In this document: positions 59,011 to 64,000 of the stretch, one piece after another
Layout: the number at the start of each line of letters is the position of its first letter
Position numbering within the stretch: position 1 is the first letter of the stretch
Assembly (NCBI GenBank): GCA_013399115.1
Contig: VXAA01006070.1
Location: 87,150 to 151,149, forward strand
Reading direction: 5' to 3'
Source: Anseranas semipalmata
Lineage: Eukaryota > Chordata > Aves > Anseriformes > Anseranatidae
Length of the DNA stretch: 64,000 nucleotides
Notes under the pieces: generated by a model
The model's database searches: none
What the model saw: the letters and a program-made list of their open reading frames with translations, nothing else
What the model was told of the DNA's origin: nothing
Program-made: the position numbers and the translations under genes

Positions 59011-59208
59011 ACTGGTGTAGTTCGTAGTCAGGGGGGAATTAGATTATTTAATGTGGTCTCCCCACAATCACAGACGATTGAATTTACTCCCTGCATGGAG
59101 CCTGATAAGTTTTTTGTTGGTAGAGCACCTTCCCTGAAAGATATCCAGACATGGCTTGAAGAAGTCAAGAAGCAGAGAAATCACCTTTCCATTGATAGTT
59201 TATTCTAA
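59011..59208 (+). CDS. candidate terminal coding exon of an unnamed gene
   Basis: It follows a clean acceptor (ACACATTTTTCAG). An in-frame TAA lies 12 bases upstream of the exon, so the frame must begin by splicing if it is real. The 66 codons end at TAA 59206-59208. The C-terminal part, PSLKDIQTWLEEVKKQRNHL, has the charge pattern of an amphipathic helix. It is phase 0 and so joins exon 57444-57727. No poly(A) signal was found in the following 1.5 kb, which weighs against it being the true last exon. The family is not recognised. It could be a decayed processed copy: the frame of the preceding 55 bases (58958-59009) reads RSTRELTLYRVATNTFF and would join by a one-base shift. Confidence 0.35.
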   Translation, partial: TGVVRSQGGIRLFNVVSPQSQTIEFTPCMEPDKFFVGRAPSLKDIQTWLEEVKKQRNHLSIDSLF

Positions 59209-59351
59209 TCATCCGGGTTGTTAAAAATATGTGCCTTGTGTGATTTGAACGCTTCTGGCTTTACCTTCAAGCAGCTGGTTCTTCATGTACTTTTCTTTGT
59301 TAAGCAGTAGAAGGTTTAATTACCTGGCATTTCCATTCTGCAGCCGCCGTA

Positions 59352-59642
59352 ATGCCTCCTACCCGAGGTACCTTGCAGCCTTCCCTCTGGGAGCCCCCAG
59401 TTATTGTGTGTTTAAATCGAGCTGGTGGAAACAGTTTCAGAAAACTGCTTTACTCACTGGCAGATGGTGGTTCATCAAAATGGTCCTCTCTGGAGAGTGT
59501 CTATTGTTTCAAAATTATTTCTTGTGTCTTCCCGCAGAGCAAGGCTGCAGGAGAGGTTATGGCACCTGACCAGGACCGTCACCACAGGCTGCTGCGTTGT
59601 TGCCTCGGTTGTGGCACAAGGACTGGGGTTCATCGTAGAATG
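59352..59642 (+). CDS. candidate exon of an unnamed two-exon ORF
   Basis: The ATG at 59352 lies 9 bases after an acceptor-like TTCCATTCTGCAG. The frame is open for 97 codons to a good donor, AATG|GTAAGG. An internal strong acceptor (CTTGTGTCTTCCCGCAG, ending 59537) offers a shorter 105-bp exon, 59538-59642, in the same frame. Other frames are also open through most of the segment, which weakens the case. It ends in phase 0 and joins exon 59789. No domain is recognised. Confidence 0.22.
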
Positions 59643-59788
59643 GTAAGGAGTTGAGATTTTTATCCTCTGTTGATCTTTTCTGCACCTTGGCAGAGATACT
59701 GCTTTTCCTATGCAGGTGTGACCTCTGTGTCTCATCCCAAGACATTTCTGGATGTTCCTAGAAGGCACGTGCCCATCCCTTGTCACAG

Positions 59789-60097
59789 AAGGCAGGGGAC
59801 ATACATCAGTTTAGGGCCACCTGGGACAGCCTGTGCCGAGAAGGTGGCTGGACAGTCTTTGCTAAAGCAAGGAAGGAATACGTTGCTGAGCACACTGCAG
59901 CAGGACAGCTGAGCAGGGAACGAGCTCAGGCACGCGTTGCACAGCTCCAGAATGTGTCCCACCAGTGTCCTGAGGGCTGGGTAGCATCACCCACCCCGGT
60001 GCTGGGGCCTGCTGGCTGGGACACCCGGGTGACATTGGCTGGGGAAGGTGGGCAGAAACACAGTGATTTTTCCACCGTTAGCACACTTATCTCTTAG
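59789..60097 (+). CDS. candidate terminal exon of an unnamed two-exon ORF
   Basis: It starts after GCCCATCCCTTGTCACAG and runs 102 codons in phase 0 to TAG at 60095-60097. The first half (QFRATWDSLCREGGWTVFAK, then arginine/alanine/glutamine-rich sequence) looks coding-like. The second half is glycine- and proline-rich and less so. The intron between 59642 and 59789 would be 146 bp. Joined to 59352-59642 it gives about 199 residues. I recognise no family. No AATAAA was found shortly downstream. Confidence 0.22.
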   Translation, partial: KAGDIHQFRATWDSLCREGGWTVFAKARKEYVAEHTAAGQLSRERAQARVAQLQNVSHQCPEGWVASPTPVLGPAGWDTRVTLAGEGGQKHSDFSTVSTLIS

Positions 60098-60951
60098 ACT
60101 AAAAACTGCTTAACTCTTGGGTGAAAAGGTAGCTGACAGCTTGTTTCTGCGGCGTGCAGCGAGGGGCTGCTGACCCGTTCTGGGCACGTGCTGAGCGAAG
60201 GAACCCCTCTTACCCAACCTCAGCCTCGTATCACCGGGCAGACAGCTGGTGAGATGTTACCTTCTCCTCGCTCCTTTGCTCCCTGTTGCTGCTTTTGGGT
60301 TGTGCTCCTGGGGGACAGATGAAGGCTGGGTTGGGCCCAAAAGCAGCGTCCCGGCATCCTCATCCCCTGGGCTGTGTGTGCAGCCCTGGCAGCGCAGTGC
60401 CAAGGGCTGTGCTGCAGATGTCCTCTGCATTTACCTCTGGCATTGCTGCCCTGGGGATTGCATGGTAAGTGGGAGGAGATCTGCTGTTTCCTTTTAATGC
60501 TGTTGAAGACATCCCATGTTAAATATTATTCCTTATTCAAAAAAAATCACCCATGTGTAGACTACAAGTTGTATTCCTTCTTCCACAAAGAAGCTGAAAA
60601 TGACCTGACTGTTATTTTCAGAGATGAGTATTAGAAATATCCAGAAATTTTATTTAAATATCGCAGTTATCCATATGTATTCTGAAATCCTGTTTAAAAT
60701 ATGTGACCCAAACAGCAGTGGTGAGTGGCAGCTCCCATGTATAGTTAAATCTGCTCCTGTGTGGTGGTAGTCTATTGGTTTTTGTCTGGGGGAAATTAGA
60801 TATTTTAATGCAAATGTAAATGGACCCCCATGTCTGATTTTGTGTAGCTTGGCTACCATTTATTTAAAACGTCCTTTATTCACTTGCCTCTTTTTTGTCT
60901 GCAAAATGTAAAACCAGCACTGTGTGCAGGCTACTCCTTGCAATGCCTCCG
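60098..60951. other. single-copy DNA, no gene seen
   Basis: Unique sequence, GC-rich to about 60450 then AT-rich. Overlapping short frames at 60249-60634 show nothing recognisable. Confidence 0.5.
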
Positions 60952-61045
60952 TGTGGTGGTTTTACCCTGCTGGGCAGCTGCACTCCACCACAGCCACTCT
61001 CACTGCCCCTCCTCAAAAGAAGAGGGGGCAGCGGCAGGGGCAGCT
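60952..61045 (+). mobile_element. avian endogenous-retrovirus-type LTR remnant
   Basis: TGTGGTGGTTTTACCCTGCT followed by GGGCAGCTG...CTCCACCACAGCC and CCCCTCCTCAAAAGAAGAGG matches the start of a very common avian ERV LTR as I remember it, including the terminal TG. Homology fades after about 95 bases and no partner LTR or internal retroviral sequence was found, so this is a truncated solo-LTR fragment. Class assignment (ERVL-like) is tentative. Confidence 0.5.
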
Positions 61046-64000
61046 GGAGGATGCGAGAGCACCACAGTCGGCGCTCCGCTTATTAATTGCATTTCCTGGG
61101 TGAAGTTGATCAGTGCCACTAAGTGCAGCTAGCCTGATTGTACATCTGGAAAATCACATTGTGTCTGTACAGGCCCTCCCCTGGCCCAGCTGTGCTGTAT
61201 GGCACAGCACTGTTCTGGAAGCACAGAAACCATCTGCATCTCGAAGCAGAGCTTCGTGCATTTGTGTGCTGCAGTAAGCACCTGTGGCTTCAAAATGCAG
61301 GTGGAAGGGAATGCTACCGTTTTAGAGTGATGGTTTTATGTATTCCAAGGAGCAGTAAAGTTTCTGTATTTCCCAAACAGCTGCTCGCAGTGCAGTGCGG
61401 CTGGTTCAGAGAGGTTAGGTGTGAGTGCCTGTCGTATACAGTACGTACGGCTGTCCTGTGGTGTCCTGGCTGCTCGTGCTTCCTCCTGTTGAGTGGGAGC
61501 TGCTCAATGGATTTTTTCCCCCTCCCATCTGAACGTGCAGCCACCTCAGCTCTCCATCCCCATCGCTGTGCCCCTGCAGGTGGGCTATAGTACGTAGAGT
61601 TTCTTGACATTAGTGTTGGATGAACTTAGCAGTTTGTGCCACCCTGATTTGCCTCATCAGGGCATACTGGGCTGCAGCTTGGCCAGGTGAATGTCGGAGC
61701 CTTTCCCTGGCAGGTGTATTTGTGTATTGAGGTTCCTCTGCGGTCCTTCTGGGATTATTGGCCTGGAACTGGTGCCAGTATCTTCTCAAATACTAACAGC
61801 TGCTGAGATGCTTCCAAGCTGTAACATGGTGTGGGACGATCTTGTTAAACTTCGAGGCATTAATCTCTGAAGACAGTATCCCAAAAGGAACCAGTGTGCC
61901 AGAGTAGCTGGCATGATTTTGAGAGAGAGTTTCTCTGTTCACTTCACTTGGACTGAGAAAATGCACTTGCAGGTTCTCATTTCCACAGGTGACACAGTTG
62001 GCGTTGTTCGCTTCTGAGGCAGTCGTTCACTGTGGTGAAGCCCCAGTTTTGTGCTTGGGCTGAGCACAAAAGGCTGAACTGAGATTTTCAGTGGGTTTGG
62101 CCTCCTCACGCATCTTGGAGTAGTGATGCCCCTTGGAAATGGGACGCTCATCAGGGGATAAAATGTCCATCCAACTTCCTGAGAGCAGTAATGGAATCTG
62201 TCCAGGTGTGATGCAGGACGGTGTCAGTCCTGTGTCTGCTGACGTGAGGCTGACCTGAAGTGCCCAGCTCTGGTCACAACTACTTTAAAGCTCCACGACC
62301 AGCTCTGAGAACGAGTGGCTCCTGGCTTTGCGAGAGCCCCTGCAGGCTGGCAGCGCTGTGCGTTCTGAAGAGACTGGGCAGAAGAGTCTCTCTGCACCAG
62401 AAAACCTGTTTCCAGCCTCTGCAGAAGGAAAAGTCAGAGCAAAGGAATATCGGAGAACTCGTACCTGTGACAGTCTCAGTTCAAATGACTCTGCCCTTTG
62501 GTGCTTGCATGGGTCGGTTTCTCCTTGCAGCAGCCGTCCTGTGCTGAATTGTCCCAGCACGGGCGCGCACGTCCAGCTGCAGAGAAGCTTCCCAGCAGCC
62601 ACAAAGAAAACCAGCACCCAGAAAGGGCCTGGGACGGGACTTTTTGTTTATTTTCCCTTCCCTCTCCTACTTGTGCTTCTGTCTGGCTGAGGGCTGCGCT
62701 GCAGGTGGCACTCGTGGTCCTCCGACAGCAGCGCTCAGCCGTCCTGGCACGGCCCGCGCTGGCCTGGCCGGCTCAGGACCCTTGGCACTGGCAGCCCAGG
62801 CCCAGGCGCGGCCGAATGCCGGGGCTGCAGCACCGCTGCTTCGCTTTCCAGCTTTGAAGGCTTTTCTTCGTGTTTTCCTTCTTTGGAAATGCTCCAGCAC
62901 GAACAGCNTTTAAAATGAACGCGGAGCGCTCCTTAGCACGGCGTGTGGGAGAGCCGCGCTCCTTCCTGTGAGGAACCGGCTGGAGATTGCCACAGAAGCT
63001 GCGGAGGCCTGGCCAGGCCGCGCCGCCCGCTGCAGCGCGCCCACCCTGCCCCTGCGGCGGGGGCTTGGGGCCTTCCCTGTGCCCGCAGCGCGCATCCTGC
63101 AAGCCGGCTAGCTCTTCAGTGGGCACTGGCGTTTTGCACGTGGCCCCAGTGAGCTGTTGTCACTAAACAAGCTGGTGGGTTGTCCTTCCCTCCTGCTGTC
63201 CCCAGCTGCACCCTAACCGTGCTGTCCCTGTGACGCTGAGCCTGTGGCTCTTTCTTCCCCACCATGGCTTCAGCACGGGCTCGGGGAGCTGCTTTTTGCT
63301 GTTGCTGGGCTGTCCCCTTGTGCACTGTGGAGGTAGGGAGAATCTCTCCAGAGAAGGGGTGCCTGCTCCGGCATGGAGGTTCTGCTTCTGTCCTCCTCGC
63401 CGCTCCTCTGTTGGAAGAGCTGGATGTGCAAATTCGCTCTGTCCTGGCAAACAGGCCCTCCTTTGCCTTTGGTGCCTCGCTTCTCCCTGCATCTCTCCAC
63501 GTAGCCTGATCTGTGCCTTTTGGGAAGGAGCTTGTCCTTCTGGGAAGAAAGAGAAATACGACTTTCTCTTCCTGTTCATCCCCCAGCCCTTCCTGCTGCT
63601 CCCAGGCCCGGCGCCTTGCAGAGCACAGCAGCGGTAAGGGGATGCCTCTGCTGGGGGCTGCATGGGAGAGGTGGGTAAGACGGGGATAGGGAGACCAGCA
63701 TGAGTCCATCTGAGCCTGATGCGTTCGTGTGGCTGGGCACCTGGGGTGCCCTGGGGCTGCTTCCGTTGTATTAATGCCAATGAAACTCCCCCACGCCACG
63801 AGCTCTTGTCCTCAGGCCCTTGTCCTGGAGTGCTCCTAAGCCTGGCATGTCCTTGGATAGCTTGCATGGCATAGAGGGATGATGGACAGGAAGAACTGGA
63901 AGTGAAGCAGTGGCTGGTGGCTCAGCCAAGGGCAGTGTGAGGACCCTCTCTTGAACTCAGTTCCACAATAGCCACAGGACTTGCTGAAAGGGCTGAAAGT
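61046..64000. other. single-copy DNA with a CpG-dense patch, no gene called
   Basis: A CpG-dense stretch lies at about 62690-63110, interrupted by an unresolved base at 62908. The long minus-strand frames at 63116-63799 and 63163-63867 overlap each other in different frames across the same DNA and have no domain, so they are treated as compositional. No repeats were recognised. Confidence 0.45.

Noticed and set aside
63116..63867. Two overlapping minus-strand frames of 227 and 234 codons
   Set aside because: They overlap in different frames over the same GC-rich DNA and neither shows a domain or promoter context.
1..64000. tRNA, rRNA, CRISPR arrays, operons, phage or bacterial systems
   Set aside because: None was seen. 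Composition, CR1 elements and splice-type signals indicate a vertebrate chromosome, so prokaryotic feature types do not apply.

Overview
This window is vertebrate nuclear DNA and most probably comes from a bird. Every transposon I recognise is a chicken-repeat-1 (CR1) LINE or an avian-type endogenous-retrovirus LTR. I see no mammalian SINEs, and interspersed repeats cover only a few percent of the sequence. AT-rich single-copy DNA alternates with many short, very CpG-dense patches and GC-rich minisatellites, which is typical of avian chromosomes. The species cannot be fixed from the sequence.

No protein-coding gene can be named with confidence. Most open frames are unconstrained frames in GC-rich DNA. 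What I can offer is four sets of candidate exons in which splice signals and reading phase agree: (a) 3574-3615, 4689-4875 and 5613-5663, followed by a convincing poly(A) signal at 5992; (b) a CpG-rich patch with an ATG at 12619 that stays open to a strong donor at 12763; (c) a CpG-dense patch at 56150-57130, then an ATG at 57239, a 147-bp intron, a very strong pyrimidine tract, an exon at 57444 and a phase-compatible terminal exon at 59011-59208; (d) a two-exon frame at 59352-59642 and 59789-60097. None matches a protein I know, and all are given with low confidence.

Layout: 1-6012 holds candidate set (a) in single-copy DNA. 6013-19419 is single-copy DNA with one CpG-rich patch near 12.1-12.6 kb. 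19420-20505 is a degraded minus-strand CR1. 20506-34795 is AT-rich single-copy DNA resembling conserved non-coding sequence, with a CpG-dense patch at about 23.0-23.3 kb and a small CR1 at 28.0-28.2 kb. 34796-36905 is a nested pair of CR1 elements: a plus-strand copy split a minus-strand copy that has also lost its reverse-transcriptase core. 36906-56149 mixes AT-rich blocks with CpG-dense patches and carries four notable tandem arrays (12 bp, 21 bp, 27 bp and 5 bp units). 56150-60097 is the densest zone of gene-like signals. 60952-61045 is a small LTR remnant. The rest, to 64000, is single-copy with one more CpG-dense patch.

Taken together, this looks like intergenic or long-intron DNA, possibly near a developmentally regulated locus. 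That last point is inference from the AT-rich, homeobox-motif-bearing blocks. I found no novel multi-gene system. The items most worth testing are the spliced ORF candidates at 57-60 kb and the nested CR1 history at 35 kb.
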